DNA of 64,000 nt from contig JBAIAC010000042.1 of the NCBI GenBank assembly GCA_037349315.1, positions 8,122,001 to 8,186,000 on the forward strand. The letters are read 5' to 3'. This document shows, one piece after another, positions 21,447-32,794 of the stretch. How positions within the stretch are numbered: position 1 is the stretch's first letter; every line of letters starts with the position of its first letter. The translations under genes and the position numbers were made by a program. The notes under the pieces are model-generated. The model was not told the origin of the DNA, ran no database searches, and was given only the letters and a program-made list of their open reading frames with translations. The DNA comes from Chelydra serpentina. Lineage: Eukaryota; Chordata; Testudines; Chelydridae.

Positions 21447-23790
21447 GGGAGATAAGGCTGAGATTTCAAAAGTGCCTAGAGGATTTGGATGTCCACAACC
21501 AGCTAAATGGCAGTAAAAGGCTGTGTGTATCTGCACTAAGGTCAGGGCTAGCTAATGCACATTCACAGGGATGTCCTGGCCACTCCAATTTATGGCCCCC
21601 ACACAGCTCTGCAGTATTTTTTGCGGGGAGGGCCCTGCCTGCCTACCTACCTATGGGGGTCTGACTCCTCCTTCTCCTTGCCTTTCTGTGAGCCAGAATC
21701 TGGGGAGCCCTTGCTCCTCTGGATGGGGGAGTTGAGAACAGGCAGGCTCGGGGCATGCACCAAGAGCACACTGCTGAGAACAGGTGTGCTCGACACACCA
21801 GAAACTCTCCAGCCCTGGGGAAGGGGGATGGGAACCCCTGCTGAAGTGAATGAGGGCAGTTCACATGTCTCAGAGCTCTGCTTTCAGGCTGTATTGAGCC
21901 CCCCTGGGTGTTCTCTTTCAGCTGAGACCCTCTCATGGAGATGAGTGGGCCACTTCCCACCTCTTCGAGCCCACTCTGATTCTGATGGATGGGTGGATCC
22001 CCTCCCCTCCATTCTCCCCCTGCTTCATACAGTAATGGAATGCCAGGGCAGCTCCACCCTAGCCAAGGTTGGGAGCCCTTCTTGTTAAGCAAATGACTCC
22101 CAAGTTCTCTAAAATTCACATATTTATGCAACTTGTCTTAAAACTTGCTATGCCTCATGGGAGTGCAGGGTAGGGCTAGTGAGCCAAATATGGGGTCATT
22201 TGAGCCAGGGGTCCCTGAGATACAGCCACACAGTGTGGAGGGCGGGGAGAGGCTTTATGTTCACAATTTCTAGCAACTTTGAAGTTTTGAAATGCACTGT
22301 GGGCAGAAGTCAGAGAATGAACTGTAAACATCTGGGAAAAGTCTGCCTCCGTCCAGGTGTCTTTTTATTTATTGTATTTAGTTATTTCTTTTATCTTTTT
22401 TTAAAGTGATCTGAATACAGCAGATGCTTAAGAAGCCACTCAAACTACTTTACTTTTAAAAAGAACAAATGCCACCTGTAAATACTCCCTGCCGGGTGCA
22501 AGAGTAAATGAAGAACAGGGGTGGTTGGATCTGCAGTGAGGGTGCATTATAGGGAATTGGGATGAATGGGTGGTAGGGGGGGAAGAGAGGTTGGGGCCCC
22601 AGCTTAGGGGAATGGGAGGAGACTGGGATGGGGTAGAGAATGGGAGGGGTAGCAGAAGAATTTGGGAGTTTAGGGGGTGGGGCTTCTGAGCCCTGAATTC
22701 TCCCCTTTCCTGTGTGTGCTGGGAGCTAGGGGACCTGCTCCTCTTGGGGTGTTTGAGCCCCTCTCCCTGTCCCTCCATGTCAGCTGGGGTGGGGGGAATG
22801 AAAGTAACAAACTTAAATATCTGAAATCCAGAAAATGGTGCGTGTCACCCCATGGGGGGGGGCAGTTTACAGGAGGAGCAGACCGGACTGGGTGGCTCTG
22901 GGTCATGGCTGGGGGAGCCTGGTTGAAGCAGGGGCAGAGTCCTAGCTGAGGATGAGTAGTTGGAGTGAGGGGCCCAGCTCAGGGTGCAGCTCGGGCGACA
23001 TGACCAAGGTAGCATGTGGCCCTCTGGGAAACTGCTGCCTGTGATGTGTGCACGTTTCAGCACAGGAGACAGCAAGGAGCAACTTCTAACATGTTAATGG
23101 CTTCTACACTGCAACTAATGACTTAATGGGAGGGGGTCCTGGAAATGTTGGGGGGGGCTACATGTGGGGGAGGGGTGGAGAAGGAGAGAGAGACATCAGT
23201 CATCTATCAAATGCTTAAAATTGCCATAACCACCACGTAATAAAGCTGTCAAGGTTTTTGGATATAGACCATGGATGAGATTTCTCTCACCAACCCTGGT
23301 AGCAACTGCAAACATTGCAAAGCACTGCCATTGCACTGTAACAGTCTGTACACTGCCTACAACTTCCAGAGGGGTCCTCACCTCCCTTGGAAATGTTTTA
23401 GGGGTCTGCAAATGAATGAAGGTTGAAAACCACTGCACTATAACCAAAGTGGGGGGAGGAACACTGAGGAATCGCAGAGAAACCGTGTGGCTGAGGGGAA
23501 AGCTCGTGCCCTTCCATACCATTGCGTTCCGCAAAACTCAAACTTCGGGTAATGTAAAGGCCAATGTCACCTTAACTCTGCCCTCAGTGCGTGCTGCCTC
23601 CCGCCGCCCATACTACACACACTGCCTCTCTGCCTTGTCACGGCAATGGATAGGTGCTATCTGCAGCTGCCTGGCCCTCAATCCTGAGCCAGCACCTGTA
23701 AAATGTAACAACACTTTTACAACTATGATGCTTCTCGGGGTGCCCAGGGCTGGGAGTCACCTTGTTACCCTCCTGCCTCCAGAACGAGGG
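21447..23790. other. Intergenic, no gene recognised
   Basis: Mixed sequence with G-rich patches (22560-22680, 22840-22870, 23120-23180). The open frames show no known motifs or splice signals that form a gene. Confidence 0.4.
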
Positions 23791-23819
23791 AGTCTTGCCT
23801 GTGCTGGCTGAGTGAGAGC

Positions 23820-25956
23820 TCCTGACACAACCGGCCCCGTTAGCTGCTCAGACACCCTCCTCTGGTCTCCAACAGTCTTGCAGACTGACAATCAATGCAC
23901 CTTAGCTCCTGCATCTCTTCAAAGTGCCCCCTTCTGGCATCCACCCTGATCACTGGATTCCCAAAGATCCCTGCACCTTAGTTTCACCTTACCTCCCCCC
24001 TCCCCCCCCGGTCCTCTGTCACACAGCACTTGAATTCAGTTACAGTAAAACAAAAGGGAATTTATTTAAGAAAGAACAGAGATTCACACAGAAACAAGCA
24101 TGAGTGACAGAAGCAAATGGCTACATACAAAACAAAATCATAAAACACAAACTAGGGCCTACGCTTCCTTTCCTATCTAATAAAGTAGATTCTCACCCCA
24201 AAGTTTAGTCTGTCACAGTGATTGCTGGCCCCAAGGAGCTAGGACCCAATCTTCAATAAAGCACCCCTGCTCGGCAAGGTACCTCCTCAGCGAACGAGTG
24301 CAGAGTCTCTTTCTCCTGTGATATATGGAATCAGTCTTTTTTCTTTATTCCCGGACAGGACCATCCCCTCGCTGTCATATCGTATTTTTCACTTCCACTG
24401 GGTTTTGATGTTTATAGTGTCTTTGGCTTTCCATTGATTGTTCTAGATTGGTGCAAAGGTAGACAACTGAGAGATACATTACATAATAGATGAGCCAGGG
24501 AGGGATGACAACTCCCTCCCAGTTAAATGGGCCATCACAGAGACACATGATTTCCTGCTGACTAACTCTTACTCCAAGACCATCAGGGCAAAATTTTTAG
24601 TATAGTTACATTATTCCCTAAATATTACCCATTAGTACTGTGACAGTGTCCCCATAAAACTTTATGGGGAGATGCTTATAACTATATATGTGTAACTGGG
24701 ATATGTTTTATGCTACACGTGCCATGTAACATATCTCTGTGAAAGTTATGACCTACTGAATTTATTCCTCCTGTTTGTAGGCATGTATCATTGTTGTGGT
24801 TGAAGTTATGAACATTGGTTTTATATTTGCTGGTTTTATGCATAGCTTTTGTAAGAACATGGGACCAGGTCCAGAGGAAGGAATGTGCAAGTTAAGTACA
24901 AGTACTTAACAGACAAAAGAAGGTGCAGACCCCAATCCACATCGGGGCCCCAGTCAAGGATGCAACTGGTTAGACTGGTTAGGGCGCATGGACAGGTGAC
25001 TTGTCCATGTGATCCCAAAACTCCAGGGCAACTGGATCCTACGCAGGGAGAGGAAGAAAGGCTATAAAAGCCCTTGCAAGACCCTTCCATTTTGTCTTCA
25101 GCTGGCTAAAGAGAGAGACTCTCCACCCCCCGCCCCCAGGACACACCCGAAAAAGACTGAACAAAGGACAAAGATATTAGGGGGGTGAGTGATTGCTGGA
25201 CCCAGGCTAAGTGGAAGATAGCCTGTTTACTGGACCTAGTGAGGTTTTTATATCTGTGTGAAGTTTGATTAGACATAGAACTGCGTGTTCTATTTTATTT
25301 TATTTAGTAATTCACTTTGTTCTGTCTGTCACTACTTGAAATCACTTACATCCTATTTTCTGTATTTATTAAAATCACTTTTTACTTATTAAGTTTCCTT
25401 GAGTATGAGTTGGTACCTGGGGAAAGCAAACAGCTTTGCATATCTTTCTATCTTTGAAATAGAAGGCGAACTATTTATGAGTTTACCCTGTATAAGCCTT
25501 ATGCAGGGTAAAACGGATGTATTAAGGGTTTAGACAGCTTAGGGAGCTGGGCACCTGGGTGTCAAAGGTAAGAGCGCTTCCAGGAGCCTTACCGTGGTTA
25601 GTGGACTTGGCTCGGACCGGAGTCTGTGTTTGCAGCAGATCAGTGGAATCTGGCTCAAAACAGACAGGATTCGGGAGTCTCTAGCTGGAAAAAGTTTGGA
25701 AGCAGGGGTGAACCACCAGGTGGCAGCACCAAGCAGGTCTCTGTGACCCAACCCGTCACAGAGTACATCTTGCAATAAGTTAGTTTTGATACGTTACAAG
25801 CTTTCAGTAGACACCTTGGATGCTACGATTTATGGATAAACACCACGAAAGTGATGTATTAGTTGTAGTGAGTTTGTCAGATCTGAGACAGGAGTTGCTT
25901 GTAAACAGTGAACTCTTTGCCGGTTGGCACCAATGGGCCCCTGTGTCACAACAACC
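23820..25956 (-). mobile_element. Older LTR (antisense), split by a younger solo LTR
   Basis: 23820-24638 and 25761-25956 read as one antisense LTR. They contain a reversed polyadenylation signal (TTTATT at 24061-24066) followed by the A-rich tract typical of turtle LTRs, and end in GTGTCACA. The outer boundaries are approximate and were not confirmed by a target duplication. Confidence 0.4.
24639..25760 (+). mobile_element. Solo LTR, about 1.12 kb
   Basis: Starts TGTGACAG and ends CCGTCACA. The flanks TAGTAC (24633-24638) and GAGTAC (25761-25766) make a 6-bp target duplication with one mismatch. A TATA-like CTATAAAAG lies near 25065, followed downstream by AT-rich R/U5 sequence. No internal retroviral genes are present. 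Confidence 0.75.
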
Positions 25957-26149
25957 CCTTCACCGTTGCATGCACAATACCAACTAACCCTATACTTTCC
26001 CTTCCCATCATTAAAGCCGCAGACTACTCTCCCATCCCATTTAACTGCTGTCAATACCCATTCCAATACAGAATCATTTAGGTCAGTGTTTTTCAACCTT
26101 TTTTCATTTGCAGATTTCTAAAAAAAATTGAATGGAAGTGTGAACCCCT

Positions 26150-26640
26150 TTGGAAACCTTAGACATAGTCTGTGGACCCCAGGTTGGAAACCACTGATTT
26201 TGGTTGTGTCAATAGCAGGGCACTGGGGTCATCTTGCCATGGGCAGTGAGGACCTCTCAAGGTTCCTTCCCACCCTACATTTCTCTGTTATTCACAAAGG
26301 AACTTAGAGTGTAGCAACTCCTGGCTTGTCAGAGGTGAGGAAATCCTTGGGGTTCACAGCGCCTTAGATAGGTACTCAGGCTCCCTGAACAACGAATGGG
26401 GAAGGCGGGGCTAAGACTGGGAGTCACAAAAGCCAGCACGCTCCATGGGCAGGCACCTAAGGCAGCCACTGGTAGATGGGTGTGTCCAACCCCCGCCCCT
26501 CCCCTCCTTGATGGGGCCTCATCTTCTCACCAAGCTGGGATAGAAATAGTATATATCAATATATATATAAATGTGATATTTTTGAGAGACAAGCTTTCGA
26601 GCTTACACAGCACTCTTCTTCAGTCAGGGAAATGTACTCA
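26150..26640. other. Intergenic, minor repeat scraps
   Basis: A TATATA-rich patch at 26550-26580, then AGAGACAAGCTTTCGAGCTTACACAG, a widely repeated turtle motif also echoed at 30060-30130 and 48050-48140. The 25-mer TCCCCTCCTTGATGGGGCCT... near 26510 recurs near 44040. Confidence 0.4.
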
Positions 26641-27012
26641 TGGTATGGGCTACACTTGCAGATGTAGAGCGCTTTGAGTTAAACCAGCCTTCGGAGAGTG
26701 CAGTAGGGAAAGCGCTGCAGTGTGTCCACACTGACAGCTGCAAGCGCAGTGGCCTTGCCACATTTGCGGCACTTGAAGCAGCATTGGGAGCGGTGCATTA
26801 TGGACAGCTGTCCCACAGAGCACCTCTTCCCATTCTGGCGCTGTGGCTTGTGGGAAGGGGGTGGAGGGCGCGGGGCATTCTGGGTCCTGTTCCAACACCT
26901 CGTGCTGCATCGCTTCGCATCCCAGCAATCCCTGTACTTCCGTCCACATTTGGCGCCTTCTTTCCACGTTTTTTTGTGCAGAGTTCTCTGTCTTCTCTTT
27001 CGGTCTGCGGGA

Positions 27013-27399
27013 ATGGAGCCCGAACTGCTGAGGAATATGCTGACGAGTCTGGCCAGCTTGTCACATTTGGCAGTCGAGTTACTCCTTAAGATCCAAACTG
27101 ACACTGAGGACTCCAACGATGATATCGACTCCAACGCATCTGACACGAGATTCCTTGTGGCATTCACGGACATGCTCACCACCGTGGAACACCGCTTTTG
27201 GACTCAGGAAACAAGCACTGAGTGGTGGGATCACATCGTCATGCAAGTCTGGGATCAAGAGCAGTGGCTGCAGGAATTTCGGATGAGAAGAGCTACTTTC
27301 ATGGAACTGTGTGATGAGCTCGCCCCCACCCTGTGGCGCAGGGACACGAGACTGAGAGCTGCCCTGCTGGTGGAGAAGCAAGTATTGCAATCTTCCTGA
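27013..27399 (+). pseudogene. Harbinger transposase N-terminal fragment
   Basis: 128 residues from ATG 27013. It carries the helical block FRMRRATFMELCDELAPTL followed by LRAALLVEKQV, typical of HARBI1/PIF transposases before the DDE domain. The frame ends abruptly at TGA 27397-27399, where sequence from the Myb gene's 3' side is joined. The DDE catalytic residues are absent, so it is non-functional. Confidence 0.8.
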
Positions 27400-28121
27400 T
27401 TCTTTGCAGTCTCTCGGCCGGTGATAACATGGGTGGCTGAGATCTCAAGGTTGAATCTCTAAAGGCAAAATGCAACACTTAACAGAGGCAGCATTGTTCA
27501 CACCAGACAGAGCAATGATTCCCCCGCACTTAAGGAGGGCAAGCACAGTCTACACAATAGCATAATTTGCCTGTCCCAAAGCGAGCGCACATAACCCAAA
27601 GGAGCCCCAAAATGGTGCATAAGCACAGGGTCCAGGGGGACTGATTGTTTCATGGCCGTACTGTCCTCTGGGTTTCTGTGCCTCAGGGAGAGCCAACAGC
27701 TGCAGGGAGCACCTACACTGAACACTATCCCCACATTTTCCCCAGGAGTTTGTCCTGGAGGATATCTTGCTGATGAGGGTGACCTGGGAAGCAAGGGAGG
27801 GTCTTCTACTACAATGCGGCTTCCACCCTGGCCCATATGCAGCTTGCCTGTGTGCAGCAATGGTCCCTTCACCCCTCACGGCACAGTGGTGTGGACATAT
27901 TAGCCTGACTGGGACAAAGAACACAGTGGCTCTCCCAATAAACCTGTGCAAGCGCATTGCCCAAGTTCTGGATGAGACCTTTGAAGAGATCACTGAGGCC
28001 GATTACTGTGATGTGAGAGAGCACATCAGCGCCCTATTCTGCATGTAGGCCTGCATGCAGCCCAAACCTCCTTGCCCCAAGAGCCCGCACCAAATAACTT
28101 CCTTTCCCCTAAAAAAGCTGT

Positions 28122-28640
28122 TTACCAGGAACCTCCTCTGGTGTTTGTCCTTCCCCAAGCGCCGGCCGCCATGACTGGCAACCTTCCGCCTGCCTTGAGA
28201 AGAGCTCCTGGCTGCATGCATCTAGGGATTCCGGGGATGTCTTCCTTCACCTCAGCACCCTCGCTCCCGCTTTCCTCCTCCTCCTCCTGCCTTGTTGGAC
28301 TGGGCTCTGAAGTGTCCATGGTGGTCCTCGGAATGCAGGTGGGGTCGCCCCCAATTATCGCGTCCAGCTCTTTGTAGAATTGGCAGGTCGCAGGGGCAGC
28401 ACTAGAGCAGCTGTTTGCCTCACGCGCTTTGTGGTAGGCATCCCACAGCTCCTTCACTTTAACCCGACACTGCACTGCGTCCCGGTCATGGCCCCTTTCC
28501 ATCATGGACCTTGATATCTGCCCGAAGGTATCATAATTCCTATGGCCGGAGCGCAGCTGGGACTGCACAGCTTCCTCCCCCCAAACACTGATGAGGTCCA
28601 GCACCTCACCATTGCTCCATACTGGGGATCACCTGGCACA
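28122..28640 (-). pseudogene. Harbinger Myb/SANT-like accessory protein (copy A)
   Basis: Antisense frame with VWGEEAVQSQLRSGHRNYDT, GQISRSMMERGHDRD and QCRVKVKELWDAYHKA, the trihelix/MADF-like DNA-binding domain found beside PIF/Harbinger transposases. It normally helps the transposase bind DNA. An acidic Glu/Ser stretch follows. The second exon is truncated by the deletion near 27384. Confidence 0.7.
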
Positions 28641-29865
28641 TGGAGGCATGGCCACCTGGAAAGATGCGCTGAGAGCACTCCACGCCTGGCTGAGCAAACG
28701 GGAAGGGGATTTTCAAAATTCCCAGGGAATGTAAAGGGCGGGTCTGACGGTTGGTCACCTGAGGACAGGGCAGTAGATTTCAAACTGATGAGCAGAGTGG
28801 CTAGAACAGGCATAGTGGGACACTTCTGGAGGCTGATCAGAGCGCATGAACAGACCAGGGCGTCCACACTGGTGCCGTGGCGCTCCAGTGGGGGCGCATT
28901 AAACGTTATTCCTCTGGCCCACGTGGATTACCAGGAGCGCTCTAGCCGCGGCATCAGAGAGCTCTGCGTGCCTTGTCAGTGTGGACACGTCATGAGTTAG
29001 AGCTCACTGGGTGGCTTTAGTGCGCTCTGACTTGCAAGTGTAGCCAAGCCCTCAGTGTCACAGCTAAATACAAGGTGGAACACATAGTGTATCATAAGTA
29101 GTTAACACACATTTCAAGGGACCATTCAAGTTGAAATGGCCCATTAACACCCCTCCAGTCATGGGAGGGAAGAGGGGGAGGCAGCTGTGTGTGGGAGGGG
29201 GGCAGTGTTAGTTGGTTACAGTTTGTTGTAATAAGCCATAAAACTAGTATATCTATTCAGTTCATGATTTTTAGTGTCTTGCAAAGTTATGGATTTACGT
29301 TCCCAGGCTCGTCTTTTGACAGGGTTGTGCAGATTTCTTTTGCGAATGAGGACTGAGAGGTCAGATGTAGAATGATCGCTTTGTGAAAAGTATCATTAAA
29401 CCATTACAATCCACACTCGTTGGGGATCACATCCTGAAATAAATCTTTCCTGAACCCCCCACTTCTGGCATTCAAACAACCCCCCACCCTTTCCAAGCTC
29501 ATCATCAAAAGCAAGTTCCCCACAGATCAGGACACACCGACTCAAAGCAGCATCAGACCCTGCCAGAATAACAGATGCAAAAGGAGCAGACATATTTCCA
29601 CTGCTACGATGAGCAATACTCCCCACCCACAACACACCTTTTAAGATCCATGGGTCCTGCATGTGCCTATCACGACATGTGGTGTACATCATCCAGTGAA
29701 TCAAATACCCAGACAACAGCTATGAGGGTGAAACCAGACAATCACTGTGCTCTCAAACAAACTGACACAGAAAAATGATAAAAGACAAACACTGTATCAC
29801 CTCTGGGTGAACACTTTTCACAAAGAGATCACTCTGTAGCAGTCCCTTGAAACATGTTAACAGGT

Positions 29866-30045
29866 GGGGGGGGATGGATAGCTCAGTGGTTTGAGCATTG
29901 GCCTGCTAAACCCAGAGTTGTGAGTTCAATCCTTGGGGGGGCCATTTAGGGAATCTGGGGCAACAATTGGGGTTGGTCCTGCTTTGAGCAGGGGGTTGGA
30001 CTAGATGACCTCCTGAGGTCCCTTCCAACCCTGATATTCTATGAT
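29866..30045 (+). mobile_element. Cry-type SINE, present only in copy A
   Basis: A box TAGCTCAGTGGTTTGAGCATTGG and B box GTTGTGAGTTCAATCC, then the CR1-like tail ending in TATTCTATGAT. Copy B has the uninterrupted site (GTTAACTACTTATGC at about 47990-48005), so the insertion followed the duplication. Confidence 0.92.
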
Positions 30046-30141
30046 ACTTACGCTAAACAATAAGAAGCTCTCTTCTGTATAAGCTTGAGTCTCTCACCAG
30101 CAGAAGATGGTTCAATAAAAAATATTACCTCACCATCCTTG

Positions 30142-31221
30142 TGTGATGGGATCCCCAGTGTATAACCCGGAGCTGTGGGACTGCTGTGTCCCCTTAACTC
30201 TCCAGCCTGGGCTGTCTCTCACAGTATTATGCCAGTGATCACTCAGCCATCAGCATGTGGAGGCCCATACCCAGTTAAATTGCATGAATGCTCTCTAAGC
30301 AAGTCATGAATTATAGAAAGAGAGGCACCAGCCAATCACCCCAGCCTGGCACCCCAGAAATATACCTTCTTATACTGCTCAAGACTCCCTTGGACAGTGC
30401 AAGCTCATTAATTAGATCACCACACCAACAAAGGAAAGCAGGCATGCAACAGCCCTTGTTAAGATGAGCTTAGATTCCTCAAGCACTTCAACCAAGAATA
30501 CACTGTTTTAGGTAAAATATAAAACAGATTTATTAACTACAGAAAGATAGATTTTAAGTGATTATAAGAAGCAGGCTTAGAGACCAGAGTTGGTTACATA
30601 AGAAATAAAACTAAATGCACAGTCTAAATTCTACAAATTGAGCAAGATTTGAATCAAACAGTTTCTCACCCTAATAGATATTACAGGCAGCTCACAGTTC
30701 TCTATACACAGGCTGGAATCCCTTTCCAGCCTGGGACCAATCTTCCCCGGTTCAAAGTCTTTGTCTTCCAGGTGACCTTCCAGGTATTGAGACGGGGGAG
30801 GAGAGAGGCCAGGTTGTGATGTCACTGACCCTCATACTTTCTCTCCAGGTGCAACAAAGGTCCGTGCTGTGACGTGGGGTCGGGCAGTACCCATTGCGTA
30901 CATGGAGTCTCTGGGAGAGTAGATTCTTCTTGATGGGCATCAACACCTGTCTGGCCAGTGATGGTTGCCGCTTCGTTGTTACTGAAAGGCCAGCTGTGGC
31001 CATCTCCCAACCTCACTATATTTCAGTAACACACATAGCAATACTGCATAACATCACATACAATGATAGTGCCCACAATTCAACAGGATATTAATGTTCA
31101 GCAGATGAAGATTTCTCAAATGATACTTCCCAAGGCAGACTTTATACCAAACACATTATAATCAGATCACAGTGGTGAATATGGGGGTCCAGGGTGCTAT
31201 TTTGAGGTACAGAGGGTCACA
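30142..31221 (-). mobile_element. Solo LTR (copy A), 5-bp target duplication CCTTG
   Basis: A TGTGATGG...GGTCACA span of 1,080 bp flanked by CCTTG at 30137-30141 and 31222-31226. A reversed AATAAA lies at about 30529-30534, suggesting antisense orientation. It is shared with copy B, so it predates the duplication. It holds no internal genes. Confidence 0.8.
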
Positions 31222-31566
31222 CCTTGTCTTTGTAATATTCTGGGACCAACACAGCCACAACAACAGTGCACGACTTTTTTTTTCATATCTGAAGGTTTTC
31301 AGATGTCAGTTGCCAAAAAGCAAAAAAAGAAAAAAATCATTTTTCAGGTTTCAGTTATTTTGATGAAAGGTCAAAAACATTTCTCCCCTCCGCCCCCTGC
31401 AAAATTCCAACTATCTGGATCTCTCTTATATTTATGTGTGTGTGTGTGTGTGTTTATGTGTGCACGCACACACCTCTTTTATATACTGCATTGCTGTAGC
31501 AGGGCCCACTTAGACCCTCCTTCTTTCACAATAGAAACCAGATTGATTGATCCTCATTTCATTCAA
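31222..31566. other. 3' flank of olfactory receptor A, with GT/CA repeats
   Basis: A-rich runs near 31320, then (TG)n at about 31434-31453. Shared with copy B, where the TG run is shorter. Confidence 0.6.
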
Positions 31567-32526
31567 CTAGTCTGAATTCTTTGTGAGGGCCAGACACTTC
31601 CTGACAGCTTTTCTCAGGGCCTCCTTGACCTCTCTGTTTCTTAGACTGTAGATGAGGGGATTGGCCAGGGGAGATAGGACCGTGTAGAAAACAGAGAACA
31701 CTTTGTTCAGAGCTCTCAGGGTGCTGTTTTTCGGTAGCATGTAGACAATCATTATGGTCCCATAGAAAAGTGCTACCACGATGAGGTGAGAGGAGCAGGT
31801 GGAAAAGGCCTTTTGCCTCACTGTGCTGGAAGGGATTCTCAGGATGGTGCTGACAATACAAACATAGGATGTCAAGGTTAATAGAAATGGGGAAACTGCA
31901 TCTGGGAAGGAAAATATATAAAGAACAAGTGTCATCTGGCTGGTGTCGCTGCAGGAGAGCTTTAGCATTGGGGTGAGATCACAAAAGAAATGGTCCATTT
32001 CATTGGGGCCACAGAAAATTAATTGTGACATAAAACACATCATTATAGTACAAGGTAGAAATCCACTTATCCAACACCCAGTGGCTAGCTGGAGGCACAA
32101 CTTGCCATTCATGCAGGTTCCATAGTGCAGTGGTTTGCATATGGCTAAATACCGATCATAAGACATTGCTGCCAGGAGATAACACTCTGTAGTTGCTAGA
32201 AAACAAAAGAAAAAAAACTGTGTCATGCAGCCCTCCACAGAAATGGTTCTGTCCCCAGTCAGAAAACTGGCCAGCATTCTGGGCAAGAGGGCAGAAGTGT
32301 AGTAGGTCTCCAGGCAGGACAAGTTCCCCAGGAAGAAGTACATGGGAGTGTGAAGGTGCTGATCAGTCACAACTAGTGCAATGATGAGGATGTTGCCAGC
32401 CATGGTCACAATGTAGATCACTAGGAAAACCAGGAAGAGAAGGATCTGCAGTTCAGGGAGATCCCCAAACCCCAGGAGGATGAATTCCGTGACAGCTGTT
32501 TGATTTTCCCCTTCTCCTTTCTTCAT
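31567..32526 (-). CDS. Olfactory receptor, class II, OR6/OR11-like (copy A)
   Basis: Seven-transmembrane odorant receptor for the olfactory neuron cilia, coupled to the Golf pathway. It is a single intronless exon. I start at the Met before KKGEGENQT (32524-32526; 319 residues), which puts the N-glycosylation site NQT eight residues in; Mets at 32533-32535 and 32581-32583 are in frame upstream. Receptor hallmarks in order: GNILI (TM1), LHTPMYFFLGNLS (TM2), MSYDRYLAICKPLHY (end of TM3), FCDLTPMLKLSCSD (second extracellular loop cysteines), KAFSTCSSHL (TM6), NPLIYSLRN (TM7). No frameshift or stop, so it is probably functional. Family 6/11 assignment is by resemblance only. Its partner is at 51962. 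Confidence 0.93.
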   Translation of the reverse strand: MKKGEGENQTAVTEFILLGFGDLPELQILLFLVFLVIYIVTMAGNILIIALVVTDQHLHTPMYFFLGNLSCLETYYTSALLPRMLASFLTGDRTISVEGCMTQFFFFCFLATTECYLLAAMSYDRYLAICKPLHYGTCMNGKLCLQLATGCWISGFLPCTIMMCFMSQLIFCGPNEMDHFFCDLTPMLKLSCSDTSQMTLVLYIFSFPDAVSPFLLTLTSYVCIVSTILRIPSSTVRQKAFSTCSSHLIVVALFYGTIMIVYMLPKNSTLRALNKVFSVFYTVLSPLANPLIYSLRNREVKEALRKAVRKCLALTKNSD

Positions 32527-32647
32527 GAGCTGCATCCTGTGATAGTGAAAAGTAATGAACATCGAAATATTTGACTGTACCATGAGATTAGACAGATTTC
32601 CATCTTTTTGATGCCATAAAAGTTCCTACTGCAAACTGAGAGCTGGG

Positions 32648-32653
32648 TTTATA
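32648..32653 (-). promoter_or_regulatory. TATAAA upstream of receptor A
   Basis: TATAAA on the minus strand about 125 bp before the chosen start; conserved at 53043-53048 in copy B. Receptor genes usually have an upstream non-coding exon, so this may be coincidental. Confidence 0.2.
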
Positions 32654-32794
32654 TTCTCTCACAACAGAGAAACTTCATCACTTCAGAGAGATTCATAGAG
32701 ATTCCCCACACACCCCAAATAGCTGTCACCCAGTTAATGTTCCCCTCTTCTTCCATACCCCAACTGTTATCATTAAGTGATTCTTAGATTTAAG

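Larger units (their letters stand above)
26647..29055 (+). mobile_element. PIF/Harbinger transposon, internally deleted (copy A)
   Basis: The left end GGGCTACACTTGCAGATGTAGAGCGC and the reverse complement of the right end (29005-29055) share GGCTACACTTGCA and GAGCGC. Inside are a transposase N-terminus (+) and a Myb/SANT-like gene (-), the standard divergent two-gene layout of PIF/Harbinger. The catalytic half of the transposase is missing, with a junction near 27384. Confidence 0.8.

Noticed and set aside
24885..25067. Short + frame before the TATA-like box of the LTR
   Set aside because: Lies in the non-coding U3-like part of an LTR; no motif.
26722..27012. Upstream extension of the Harbinger transposase frame
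   Set aside because: Open sequence before the ATG at 27013 has no family similarity; it reads through the element's 5' untranslated part.
29866..30045. tRNA gene suggested by A and B boxes
   Set aside because: The boxes belong to tRNA-derived SINEs with a CR1 tail; no cloverleaf with intact acceptor pairing follows.
30631..31016. Small antisense frames repeated at 51027-51412
   Set aside because: They lie inside the solo LTR; conservation between copies reflects the segmental duplication, not coding constraint.
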